This document shows, piece by piece, positions 16,146 to 24,317 of a DNA stretch of 64,000 nt (positions are counted from its first letter, which is position 1; every line of letters starts with the position of its first letter). The stretch lies in the NCBI GenBank assembly GCA_038229715.1, contig JBBROD010000016.1, positions 3,096 to 67,095 of the forward strand. Reading direction: 5' to 3'. The stretch is from JANMES01 sp038229715 (GTDB taxonomy: Bacteria; Planctomycetota; Phycisphaerae; Tepidisphaerales; Tepidisphaeraceae). Made by a program: the position numbers and the translations under genes. The notes beneath the pieces were generated by a model. The model made no database searches, was not told where the DNA came from, and saw only the letters and a program-made list of their open reading frames with translations.

Positions 16146-17648
16146 ATGGCAGACCCGAAGCAGGCAGACAAAAGTTGGCAGGCGAGAATCGGCGAGGCGA
16201 CCGACGCCATCGCGCAGACGTTCGTCGAATCGATGAGCTACGACTGGCGGCTGTACAAGGTCGACGTCGCCGGCAGCATCGCGCACGCGACGATGCTGGC
16301 GAAAGTAAAGCTCATCTCTGGCAAAGACCTGGCGGCGATCGTGGCGGGGCTGAAGGAGATCGAGGCCGAGATCGACCGTGACGGGCCGAAGTGGGCGGGG
16401 TTCAAGCCGGAGCTGGAAGACATCCACATGTGCGTGGAAAGCGCCCTGACTGAACGCATCGGCGAGCCGGGGCGGAAGCTGCACACGGGGCGGAGCCGGA
16501 ATGATCAGGTGGCGACGGATTTGCTGCTGTGGATCCGCAATTTAGTATTTCGCAAAGGACAGACACCATATCTCAATCTTTGCAAAGCGTTCGTTGCGCT
16601 AGCCGAGCGTTCTTCAACCACTGTGATGCCATCTTTCACGCACATGCAACGAGCGCAGCCGATCTCGGCCGGCGCTGAAGGCCTCGCATGGTGCGAGATG
16701 TTTGACCGCGACCTCGTGAGGTTCGTTTCAGTCGGTGACAACGACGGCCGAAAGCCCGTTGCCTCGCCACTTGGTAGTGGCGCGATTGCCGGCAGTTCGT
16801 TGCCGATCGACGCTGACTTTACCGCCAGCAAACTTGGGTTCAATCAATCACCGACAAGCAGTATCGAACACACGGCATCGCGAGATATGGCATGTGATTT
16901 CGTATACGCGCTAGCCATGACCGCCCAGCACCTCTCCCGCTGGGCCGAGCAGTGGATCATTTACATGACGACCGAGTTCGGCTTCATCAAGATCGCCGAC
17001 CGGTACACGACCAGCAGTTCGATGATGCCGCAGAAGCGGAACCCGGACATGCTGGAGCTGATCCGCGGCCGGTGCGGGAACGTCTACGGCGACCTGTTCG
17101 CGCTGATGACGATCCTCAAAGGTTTACCGATTGGATACAACAGAGATCTGCAGGAAGACAAGCGCATCGTCTTCCGCGCGTATGACACGGTTTCGTCGTG
17201 TCTCACCATGGCCGCTGCGATCGTGAACAGCGCCAGCTACGACAAGGCCCGCATCGAGCCGACGCTGGACCGCGGATTCCTCGATGCGACGTCGCTCGCT
17301 GAATACCTCGTGACGGCGGGCATCCCCTTCCGCACGGCCCACCACATCGTCGGAACGCTCGTGGCGAAGTGCGAGAAGGAAGGGAAGCATTCGCTCCAGC
17401 AGTTGAGCGTGGCGGCGTTCAACGAGGTGATCGCTCATTCGACTGGAGGGCGGTCGTCCCCGACCGCCGCGAATTCATCTCAGGCACCGGCGGGTGAGGA
17501 CACCCGCCCTCCAATCAAGGTGACCGACGATGTGTATACCTGCCTCGGCGCTGCGAACGTGGTGAATCGCTATCAAAGCGCTGGTGCCGCAGGGGGGAAG
17601 CCGTTTGAGGAACAGTTGGCGGCGTGGAAAGCGCGGCTGGGCGTCTAG
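16146..17648 (+). CDS. argH: Argininosuccinate lyase with in-frame palindrome insert
   Basis: Cleaves argininosuccinate to arginine and fumarate, the last step of arginine synthesis. The fumarase/aspartase superfamily signature SSSMMPQKRNP is present, as are TGRSRNDQVATD and the AGSSLPIDADF region. At 500 residues it is longer than the usual 455-470; most of the excess is a 24-residue insert after FNEVIAHS, encoded by a palindrome (17444-17513), before KVTDDVYTCLG resumes. ATG 16146 is chosen because MADPKQADKSWQ starts the similarity; an ATG at 16044 would translate a palindrome. Bases 16540-16920 look less GC-rich, with different codon choice from the flanks, hinting at a mosaic gene. A decayed partial copy lies at 19019-19245. 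Confidence 0.94.
   Translation: MADPKQADKSWQARIGEATDAIAQTFVESMSYDWRLYKVDVAGSIAHATMLAKVKLISGKDLAAIVAGLKEIEAEIDRDGPKWAGFKPELEDIHMCVESALTERIGEPGRKLHTGRSRNDQVATDLLLWIRNLVFRKGQTPYLNLCKAFVALAERSSTTVMPSFTHMQRAQPISAGAEGLAWCEMFDRDLVRFVSVGDNDGRKPVASPLGSGAIAGSSLPIDADFTASKLGFNQSPTSSIEHTASRDMACDFVYALAMTAQHLSRWAEQWIIYMTTEFGFIKIADRYTTSSSMMPQKRNPDMLELIRGRCGNVYGDLFALMTILKGLPIGYNRDLQEDKRIVFRAYDTVSSCLTMAAAIVNSASYDKARIEPTLDRGFLDATSLAEYLVTAGIPFRTAHHIVGTLVAKCEKEGKHSLQQLSVAAFNEVIAHSTGGRSSPTAANSSQAPAGEDTRPPIKVTDDVYTCLGAANVVNRYQSAGAAGGKPFEEQLAAWKARLGV
17444..17513. repeat. Palindromic element inserted in argH coding sequence
   Basis: Arms TGGAGGGCGG and CCGCCCTCCA enclose smaller inner palindromes (GGTCGTCCCCGACC; GGGTGAGGACACCC). 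It encodes a Ser/Pro/Gly-rich stretch without breaking the frame. Confidence 0.88.
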
Positions 17649-17730
17649 CGTTTCTGCTTCCGAATCGCCAACGTCCTCACGCCATTCAGAATTTTCGCAA
17701 CAAAATGGAGGGTCCGACGTCGAAAGCCAA

Positions 17731-19035
17731 ATGACACGTTTGCATCGCACTGCCTTTTCGTCCGCCTGCCTAATCTTTTTCGCGGCAGCGGTGCATCCCG
17801 CGCTCGCCGCTCGGGTTGGACCTGGACCAGTCTTAGCTCAACTCGCCGAAGGCTTTGGCGTGATAGCCGCAGAAGTTGTTCGAGCGAACGCGGCAACAGT
17901 TCGAGGCAGGTTCGTCGATTCTTACGACGTGACGTTTTCTGTCAAAGAGGTGTTCGCCCAGCCGATTGCTGGCGATGCGTTTCCGCTCAAGCCTGGCGAC
18001 ACGATCGAACTACGCCTGTCCGCTGGTTATGCCGCGCAACTCGAATGGGACGTACCGAAGATGCTCGAGGCTCGGCAGAAATTCATCCTCACCGTGAAGC
18101 GCGGTGTAGGCGGCCGGCACGAGCACGTCAACGGCGCGTCGGCCCCCGTTGCTGTGAAAGACTTCACGGATGAAAATCGCGCTCGCTTCGCACGCCTGCG
18201 TGAGTTGGCGCTTGTTCCGGCGGATGCGCGGGTGGCAGCACTGATTAAGGTCGTTGCTATTTCATCCGAGAACGAAGCGTTGCGTTCAGATGCGTTGGCA
18301 GGTCTTTCCGATCGTTCGACATTGCGTGAGACACGCGGGCGTGAGGATGCACTATTAGGAATGCTTAAAATTTGGAGCGACCCGGCTTGCCGACTATCTC
18401 CCTCGTTGCTGAATCAGTTGGACTACGCGATTCGCGCTACGGGCGGTTCCGCATTTGAAGACTCAGACGATCGCGCCCGAATGTGGGTCAAGCGCCTCCT
18501 TGATCCGACGCCGGAAAACCGATCTGACAATAATGATCGCGACAATATCGTACACGGTGTGCTTCATGACCTTCTCATCCGAAAGCCAAACGTCGTTAGC
18601 CCGGCGATCGTGTCGATGCTTCGCGATAAGGGTTGGCCGGAAGGCTTTCGACGCGCGGCGGCGGCCGGAATGTTATGGGCCTATATACGATCCGAAAAGA
18701 CCGATTCCGCATGGGAGCCAGCGCTTCAACATCACTACACCCGCGTATTTCTGAGCAAGCAGGACTGGCCGATTCGGCTCGCCGCAGCCGACTTGATTGC
18801 CGCATCCGACTATCCGCAGCGCAAGCGGCGGTTCGATCCAGACATCGCCGTACGAGACGCGATGCATCAAGCACTTGCCGACATGAAGGTCGCAACAGTC
18901 GCAGAGCCGAAATCGGACGCGATGAACGCCGTGCACGATCTCGAGCGAGCGATCAAATCCATCGCGCCAACGACGGCCCCTTCTGGCGACGACGCACACC
19001 TTAGACCGGCCGGAACGCCACCAGCAGTTCGATGA
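17731..19035 (+). CDS. Exported HEAT-like hypothetical protein
   Basis: A 434-residue exported protein: signal peptide (LHRTAFSSACLIFFAAAVHPALA), an N-terminal beta domain with VTFSVKEVF and KPGDTIELRLSAGYA, then a helical part with HEAT-like units (VAALIKVVAISSENEALRSDALAGL; FRRAAAAGMLWAY; IRLAAADLIAAS). No enzyme motif. ATG 17731 starts the signal peptide; upstream in-frame codons overlap argH. The final residues TPPAVR are encoded by sequence homologous to argH (the remnant at 19019), so the native C-terminus seems to have been replaced at a recombination joint. Base composition looks lower in GC than the neighbours. Confidence 0.7.
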   Translation: MTRLHRTAFSSACLIFFAAAVHPALAARVGPGPVLAQLAEGFGVIAAEVVRANAATVRGRFVDSYDVTFSVKEVFAQPIAGDAFPLKPGDTIELRLSAGYAAQLEWDVPKMLEARQKFILTVKRGVGGRHEHVNGASAPVAVKDFTDENRARFARLRELALVPADARVAALIKVVAISSENEALRSDALAGLSDRSTLRETRGREDALLGMLKIWSDPACRLSPSLLNQLDYAIRATGGSAFEDSDDRARMWVKRLLDPTPENRSDNNDRDNIVHGVLHDLLIRKPNVVSPAIVSMLRDKGWPEGFRRAAAAGMLWAYIRSEKTDSAWEPALQHHYTRVFLSKQDWPIRLAAADLIAASDYPQRKRRFDPDIAVRDAMHQALADMKVATVAEPKSDAMNAVHDLERAIKSIAPTTAPSGDDAHLRPAGTPPAVR

Positions 19036-19245
19036 CGCAGCAGAAGCGACGGCTTGAGCGAAGTTGGCGGACATGCTCGTGCTGATCTGCGGCCGCTGCG
19101 GCGATGTCTACGACGATCTGCTTGCGATGATGACGATCCTGAAGGGCATTCCCAACTGCTTGCCGCCGCGGCCTGCGGGAAGGTGAACGCATCGTCTTCC
19201 GCGCGGTACCACGGGGCGGCCAGCGCCTCGCCATGCCAGCGGCGA
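19019..19245 (+). pseudogene. argH: Decayed partial copy of argH
   Basis: CCAGCAGTTCGATGA at 19020 matches argH at 17009 and similarity continues: GCTGATCTGCGGCCGCTGCG, ATGATGACGATCCTGAAGGG and GCATCGTCTTCCGCGCG correspond in order to the argH region around the SSSMMPQKRNP signature and 150 bases beyond. Substitutions, small indels and stops remove coding ability. It marks an old duplication or replacement of argH; the HEAT-like gene lies between the two copies. Confidence 0.85.
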
Positions 19246-19257
19246 TGCAGTGAGCTG

Positions 19258-20880
19258 CTACTTCACGTGCGCAAGCAGATACGTTCGCATCACCGGCGGT
19301 TCCTTTTCCACGTCCCACGGCTTGATGTCGATGCGGGCGTCTTTCATGTAATCCTTGTACACGTCCACGGGCATCTCAACCGCGAGCGTTTCATCCAGTT
19401 TATAAAACAGCTTCGGTTGGATGTGGTCGAAATCGACCTTTTCAAACCCCTGATTGCCGCGGCTCCAATCCCAGCGCGTGGTGCGGCTCCAGCCGGGGGT
19501 GTTGAAAACCACCGCGACGACTTCCAGATTCGGATGGGCATCTTTCCATTCAGTGATGATGCGCTGACGAAGTGCTTCCTTGTCGGCCCCGCTGTATTTT
19601 TCTTCGGGCTTTTTATTGCCCTGAATGATGTCCTGCGAAAGCGATTTCTGCGCGGCGAGCGATTTTTCTCGGGTGGCCACAAGCAATTTCTCGGCCGTCG
19701 CGGCGGCGGTGGGATCAATGGCTTTGAGGATGGCCACCTTTTGGGCGGCAAACTCAATCCGGTGGGCGATGCCACTGTCGGGCTTGAAATAAAGCGGCCG
19801 CCGCTCGGTTACTGCGGTTTCAATCAGCTTGTTCGCCGCGGCCAGGTCGGTGTCGATGCCTTTCGGCAGCGACTTGGAAAGCTTCTTGGTGTACTCGTCC
19901 AGATCCGAGAGCTGGCGATCGACATACTTGAGCTTGCCGACCATGTCTTGGGCGGTTCTATCGTTGGGCTTATCGGTGGCGCGGGCGGTCCAACGCTTGA
20001 GCATGGCGCTCATGGCTTCGCGCATCTGCGGCAATTGACCGACCGCGGCGATCGCGTCATTCGGTCGGCTATCGAACAGCGACTGCGGATCACCCAGACT
20101 CGTCGACCAGCTTTCGACCATCGCCAAGTCATCGGTCATCTGCTGGCCGAGCGCGGCGATCTGCTTGTCGGCGTCGGGCGCGGCTTTTTCGATCGCCGCT
20201 TGTGCAGCGGTGAACTGAGCCAGGAAATCGTTGTATCGTTTCGACTCTGCAGCGACGCTGGCGTTCCCAGCCGGCAGGGCGTTGAGCCGATCGACGGCGT
20301 AGCCCATCCGCTGGCGCGCGAACTTCATCAAATTGAGAGCCTCGGTGATGGCTTCGGCGTCGAGCTTGCCGGCGGTGAGTTCGGCGATTCGCTTGGCGCT
20401 GGGCTCGATCTCGGTGAGATAGAATCGCGCGTTTTTGAGTTCTTCTTCCTGCTTGTAGTCGAGCTTTGCGGCGGGCGCGGGCTTATCCGCGGGTTTGTCC
20501 GCCGCGCCACCGGCCGGTGCGGGAGGCGCCTTAACCGGGCCGGCCTTGAGCGCGTCGCCGGCTTTCTTTAGCTCGGCCCCGATCGATTGCGCCTTCTCTC
20601 GCAGCGCGACGGTTGCGCCGTTTTCGGCCGGCAGCTGGCTCAGGCGCCGAATGTGAGTGTTGTAGTTCCGCACGGCGGTGTTGTAGCCGCCGCTCGCGCC
20701 GTCGATATCGCCGGCGGTGAGTTTCGCACTGGCATCGGCCAGCGCGGTTTCAACCGACGAAAGACCGGCCGTCGTCTCGTCGAAAATCTTCTGCTGATAC
20801 GCGCTCAGCGACTTCTCCGCTCGGGCGAATGAACACATCACCATCGTCAGGGCCGCCATCCACAGTATTCGAGATCGCAT
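19258..20880 (-). CDS. Exported helical protein of unknown function
   Basis: A 540-residue secreted or periplasmic protein: signal peptide MRSRILWMAALTMVMCSFARA, then long Ala/Lys/Asp-rich helices with coiled-coil character (residues 25-400), a Pro/Ala linker near 110-135 (PVKAPPAPAG, KPADKPAPAA), and a different C-terminal domain with WKDAHPNLEVVAVVFNTPGWSRTTRWDW and MRTYLLAHVK. ATG 20880 is preceded by GGAGGAGG. No family recognised. Overall design is like the exported protein at 59107-60126. Confidence 0.7.
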   Translation of the reverse strand: MRSRILWMAALTMVMCSFARAEKSLSAYQQKIFDETTAGLSSVETALADASAKLTAGDIDGASGGYNTAVRNYNTHIRRLSQLPAENGATVALREKAQSIGAELKKAGDALKAGPVKAPPAPAGGAADKPADKPAPAAKLDYKQEEELKNARFYLTEIEPSAKRIAELTAGKLDAEAITEALNLMKFARQRMGYAVDRLNALPAGNASVAAESKRYNDFLAQFTAAQAAIEKAAPDADKQIAALGQQMTDDLAMVESWSTSLGDPQSLFDSRPNDAIAAVGQLPQMREAMSAMLKRWTARATDKPNDRTAQDMVGKLKYVDRQLSDLDEYTKKLSKSLPKGIDTDLAAANKLIETAVTERRPLYFKPDSGIAHRIEFAAQKVAILKAIDPTAAATAEKLLVATREKSLAAQKSLSQDIIQGNKKPEEKYSGADKEALRQRIITEWKDAHPNLEVVAVVFNTPGWSRTTRWDWSRGNQGFEKVDFDHIQPKLFYKLDETLAVEMPVDVYKDYMKDARIDIKPWDVEKEPPVMRTYLLAHVK

Positions 20881-21054
20881 GATTGCCTCCTCCATTATTC
20901 AGGTGCAGAGTTTAGCAAAATCCTTCGGGCGCGCGTTGCCGAAACCCCTCAGTCTGTTGCAATTGATTGGTTATTTTTCAAACTAAACAGGATGGGCCGG
21001 ATATCACGCCCGCCGTGTGACGAGGACTCGGTGCAATTCTCTCGCATCGAGTAC

Positions 21055-21084
21055 CGTCGTTCCGAGGCACTCTGAGGAATGACG
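21055..21084. repeat. Short palindrome resembling family B
   Basis: CGTCGTTCC...GGAATGACG arms around a 12-base loop. It lies in a 500-base gap (20881-21378) whose only other clear structure is the large hairpin at 21270-21366. Confidence 0.6.
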
Positions 21085-21269
21085 ACCTTCATCGGATGGC
21101 GCGGCCGGGGCGACGGCGGCTTTGGTGTGCGGCTCGCGTTTGGGTTGTGCGCGCCCCCGTTGCAGCGCTTGCGGTGAACTACTTTTTGATAGCCTGATTC
21201 ATCTGGCGGAACAATTCGCCGAAGGGTTTGTCGGAGCACGGCATCGGCGGGCAGTTTAGCAGAAAGATA

Positions 21270-21366
21270 AACCACGGAGCACGCAGAGTTTCACAGAGAA
21301 ACACAGAGGTGAAGAGCAAAGCGTTGTCTCTGTGTTTCTCTGTGAAACTCTGCGTGCTCTGTGGTT
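21270..21366. repeat. Long perfect hairpin (family I) after gcvH
   Basis: Nearly perfect 39-base arms, AACCACGGAGCACGCAGAGT onward and complement, with a 20-base loop. It starts 13 bases past the gcvH stop and could terminate or stabilise its transcript. Confidence 0.9.
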
Positions 21367-21378
21367 CAACTTCTTGAA

Positions 21379-21759
21379 TTAGTGCCCGCTCTGCGCCGCG
21401 TACTTGTCGGCGGCGAGCAAAGCGTCGAGCTCGGATTTGTTGGAAGGCGTAACCTTAATCATCCAGCCGCCCTCAAACGGATCGCGGTTGACCAAGCCGG
21501 GGTCGCCGGTCAACGCATCGTTGACGGCCACAACCTTGCCGCTGATGCCGCTGTTCAAATCGCTGGTGGCTTTAACCGATTCGATCTCGCCGAAGCGGCT
21601 GTTGGCGCTGATCACATCGCCGACCTTGGGGAGCGAGACGTAAGTCACGTCCGTCAGCTCGTCGGCCGCCTGCTGGGTGATGCCCATGATGACGACGTCG
21701 CCGTCGGGCTTGTGCCATTCGTGGCTCGGGAGGTACTTGCGATCGGTGGGGACGCTCAT
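21379..21759 (-). CDS. gcvH: Glycine cleavage system H protein
   Basis: The lipoyl carrier that shuttles the aminomethyl group between the P, T and L proteins of the glycine cleavage complex. The 126-residue length is normal. The lipoylation site is K63 in GEIESVKATSDLNSGISG, and the N-terminal RKYLPSHEWHK segment is canonical. It follows gcvT on the same strand, separated by a family A palindrome; gcvP genes are not in the window. Confidence 0.97.
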   Translation of the reverse strand: MSVPTDRKYLPSHEWHKPDGDVVIMGITQQAADELTDVTYVSLPKVGDVISANSRFGEIESVKATSDLNSGISGKVVAVNDALTGDPGLVNRDPFEGGWMIKVTPSNKSELDALLAADKYAAQSGH

Positions 21760-21769
21760 GGTTAATCCT

Positions 21770-21898
21770 TAAATCCGAATGACGAAACCCGAAATCCGAA
21801 TGAATGACGAAATCCGAATGACGAAAAAAAATACCTCTTTCGTCATTCGGGCTTCGTCATTCGTCATTCATTCGGATTTCGGGTTTCGTCATTCTGGT
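21770..21898. repeat. Palindromic repeat family A between gcvT and gcvH
   Basis: Direct CCGAAATCCGAATGAATGAC units followed by the inverse complement. It separates two genes that are usually tightly linked. Confidence 0.9.
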
Positions 21899-21901
21899 TT
21901 C

Positions 21902-22996
21902 CTAACTTCGCTTGTAGAACGGCAGCTTCACAATCTTAGCCGCATTCATCGTGCCTTTTAAGTCGGCCTGCATATCGGTGCCCTCGGCGGTGTGGGCGGC
22001 GTCGACGAAGGCCATCGCGATCGACTTCTGCAGCGTCGGGCTGAACGTGCCGCTGGTGACTTCGCCGATGACCGCGCCGTCCTTGACGATCGGCGTGCCC
22101 TGCCGGGCGATGCGGCGGCCGTCAAGCTCTAATCCGACCAGCTTACGCTTCGGCCCGTCAGCGGCGATCTTCCGCAAGACTTCTGCGCCGATGAAATCGT
22201 GATCGAGGTTCACCGCCCAACTCAGGCCGGCGCTGATCGGGTCGATCGTCTCGCCTAACTCATGGCCGTACAGCGGCATGCCGGCTTCGAGGCGCAGCGT
22301 GTCGCGCGCGCCCAGCCCCGCTAAGCGGATGCTGCTGGTTTCGCTCTCGCCCTTCCCGGCCAGCAGTTTGATCGCCATGCTCGCCATTTTTGCCGGCAGG
22401 ACCAGTTCGATCCCGTCTTCGCCGGTGTAGCCGGAGCGGAAGACGGTGAACTTAATCAGCATGAAGCTTTCGGTGACGAAGTGGTAACGTTTGATCGCCT
22501 TCAGGTCGCCGGGCAGCACGCCGCTCAGGCGGTCGATCACCTTCGGGCCCTGGATGGCGATCATCGCGGTGCTTTCGGTCTGGTCGACCATGTCGATGTC
22601 GAAATCAAACTGCCGGCGGACATCGCCGAAATGCTTCCACAGCTTTTCGCGGTTGCTGGCGTTGCAGACCATCATCCAGTTCTTTTCATCACGGCTGATG
22701 ATGATGTCATCCAGAATCCCGCCGGCCTCGTTGCAGACCAGCGAGTAGCGGCTTTGGCCGACGTATTGCTTGGTGCAGTCGCGAGTGAGGAGCTTGTTCA
22801 GGAACGCGACGGTGTCTTTGCCTTAGAAGCTGATGCGCCCCATGTGGGAGACGTCGAAGATCGAGCCGCTCTTGCGCGTCTGCTCGTGCTCGTCCACGAT
22901 CCCGCGGTAGAGGATGGGCATTTCCCACCCTGCAAAGTCGACCATTTTTCCGCCGGAGGAGACGTGGTAGTCGTAGAAAGGCGTGCGTTTGGGCAT
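21902..22996 (-). pseudogene. gcvT: Aminomethyltransferase (T protein) with an in-frame TAA
   Basis: Read from ATG 22996, the frame encodes MPKRTPFYDYHVSSGGKMVD...FDVSHMGRISF, meets TAA at 22825-22823 (codon 58), and continues without frameshift through GKDTVAFLNKLLTRDC to the end of a normal T protein (364 codons), including MMVCNASNREKLWKHF and GYTGEDGIELVLP. T protein transfers the methylene group to THF and releases ammonia. The stop replaces one residue of the conserved SF-x-G-x-D region and fits a single substitution. Either the gene is freshly inactivated or the base is a sequencing error. The next in-frame ATG (22675) would remove the first 107 codons. Confidence 0.9.
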
Positions 22997-23066
22997 CGCA
23001 GTGGACGGTATCCGAGGGGGGAAAGAGCGTCAAGAAAAGAGCGATGCTGCGTGGAAAGCCAAACCA

Positions 23067-23166
23067 TGCGACACAAAGTCACCGAGACACACCGAGACGC
23101 AGTGGCAGCACAGAGGGCCTATTCTCATGTCAGCTTTGTGCTTTGCTCCGTGTCTCGGTGTTACAG
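23067..23166. repeat. Palindromic element, family J
   Basis: GACACAAAGTCACCGAGACAC and the inverse GTGTCTCGGTGTTAC, imperfect, with a 50-base loop, in the 224-base gap between the divergent gcvT and ACT-domain genes. I saw no glycine-riboswitch core in this gap. Confidence 0.7.
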
Positions 23167-23220
23167 GGCGTATGATCGCTGTTAGGCGATCGCGGATCGA
23201 TCGAGTAAACTCGCCGTTCC

Positions 23221-23433
23221 ATGAATTCCGTGCTCGCGGTGATCTGTGTGCCGGGGAAAGACCAGAAAGGCGTAATTGCGCAGTTCGCCACTTATCTGGC
23301 CGATCGGGGAATCAATATTCAGGACATCGAGCAGCGCTTCGGCCGTGGGTTTTTTGTGATCGATATGCTGGTGGTGGGCAAGTTGATTTTCAAGCCCGGA
23401 ATCAGCCGGTTCCTTAAGCGCAGAGGCGCGTAA
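23221..23433 (+). CDS. Short ACT-domain protein
   Basis: A 70-residue protein whose first 45 residues fit an ACT domain (VLAVICVPGKDQKGVIAQFATYLADRGINIQDIEQ), similar to GcvR/UPF0237 proteins, which are about 90 residues. The second half of the domain is short (FFVIDMLVVGKLIFKPGISRFLKRRGA), so it may be truncated. ACT domains bind amino acids; its place divergent from gcvT would suit a glycine-linked regulator, but the next gene starts at the base after its stop, so it belongs to the LPS-gene transcript. Possibly a remnant of a longer regulator. Confidence 0.65.
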   Translation: MNSVLAVICVPGKDQKGVIAQFATYLADRGINIQDIEQRFGRGFFVIDMLVVGKLIFKPGISRFLKRRGA

Positions 23434-24219
23434 ATGTTTCAGCAGCCGAAGAATCGCATGAACGCCCTGCCTGAATATCACGCCCTGCTGCAAGCGGCGG
23501 GCGTGACCGCGGACAACATTTTCAAACACCCGTCGATCAAGCCTTGGCGGGTGCTGGAGGATCGCGAAAACTGCACGCTCGACTTGGAGTTTGAGGGCAA
23601 GCCCGCTCGCCTGCATGTGAAGCGCTATCCACCCGAACGCGGTTTTAAAACGCCGGCGCAGATCGAATATCAGGGAATGGCCGCGCTGGTGTACGAGAAA
23701 ATCCCGACCGTGCCGCTGGTGTCGTGGGGCGTGATGCTCGACCGGCGGAGCTTTGTCATCCTGAAGCATCTCGAAGGTTACACGCCCGCGGACAAGCTGG
23801 TCGAAAAGGGATTTTCCTTTGATCAACTCCTCAAACCAACGGCCGACCTCGCTGCCAAATTACACCGCGCAAACCTGCATCACCGCGATCTGTATTTGTG
23901 TCACTTCCTCGCCAAGCCTGACGCTGAAGATATGGACTTGCGTCTCATCGACACCGCCCGCGTGGCGCGGCTGGAATCGATCTTCACGCGCGGGCGTTGG
24001 ATCATTAAAGACATCGCTCAGTTCTGGTACAGCACGACCAAGCTACCGATCACCGACGCCCAGCGCGACGCCTGGCTCAAACGCTACGCCGAGCAGCGTG
24101 GCCTGCCCGGTTGCGAGGGGATCAAGAAAGCGGTGCTCCGCAAAGTGGCGAAGATTGCCCGTCACGACGCCAAGCTCAACGCCGCTCAGCCGGAAAGGAA
24201 TATTTCCATCCCGACGTAA
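23434..24219 (+). CDS. LPS core kinase-like protein (WaaP/Kdo kinase family)
   Basis: A 261-residue protein-kinase-fold enzyme. The catalytic loop LHRANLHHRDLYLCHFLAKP matches WaaP (HRDxYxCH), and DLRLIDTARVARL supplies the metal-binding Asp; an N-terminal KPWRVLEDRE and LEFEGKPARLHVKRY carry the ATP-binding strand and likely Lys. WaaP-type enzymes phosphorylate heptose or Kdo of the LPS inner core at the cytoplasmic face. A start at 23434 directly follows the ACT gene; the internal ATG at 23458 is an alternative. A GT4 transferase follows, as in waa clusters. Exact acceptor is unknown. Confidence 0.85.
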   Translation: MFQQPKNRMNALPEYHALLQAAGVTADNIFKHPSIKPWRVLEDRENCTLDLEFEGKPARLHVKRYPPERGFKTPAQIEYQGMAALVYEKIPTVPLVSWGVMLDRRSFVILKHLEGYTPADKLVEKGFSFDQLLKPTADLAAKLHRANLHHRDLYLCHFLAKPDAEDMDLRLIDTARVARLESIFTRGRWIIKDIAQFWYSTTKLPITDAQRDAWLKRYAEQRGLPGCEGIKKAVLRKVAKIARHDAKLNAAQPERNISIPT

Positions 24220-24317
24220 AACATCGTACGCTTCGGAGGTCATCGGCCTATGGAATTATCCTGAACGACTGATGACTTGGTGGTGAGGGTTGTGTTGAGG
24301 CAGGTAAGGTAAACGAG

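Noticed and set aside
19054..20571. 505-codon plus-strand frame opposite the exported helical protein
   Set aside because: The minus-strand gene has a signal peptide and a GGAGGAGG ribosome-binding site; the plus frame is its shadow.
21179..21244. Possible 21-codon minus-strand peptide (MPCSDKPFGELFRQMNQAIK)
   Set aside because: It reads like protein but is too short, has no ribosome-binding site and no neighbour explaining it; a gene remnant cannot be excluded.
22997..23220. Glycine riboswitch upstream of gcvT
   Set aside because: No conserved aptamer core was recognised; the main structure in the gap is a palindromic repeat also seen in other contexts.
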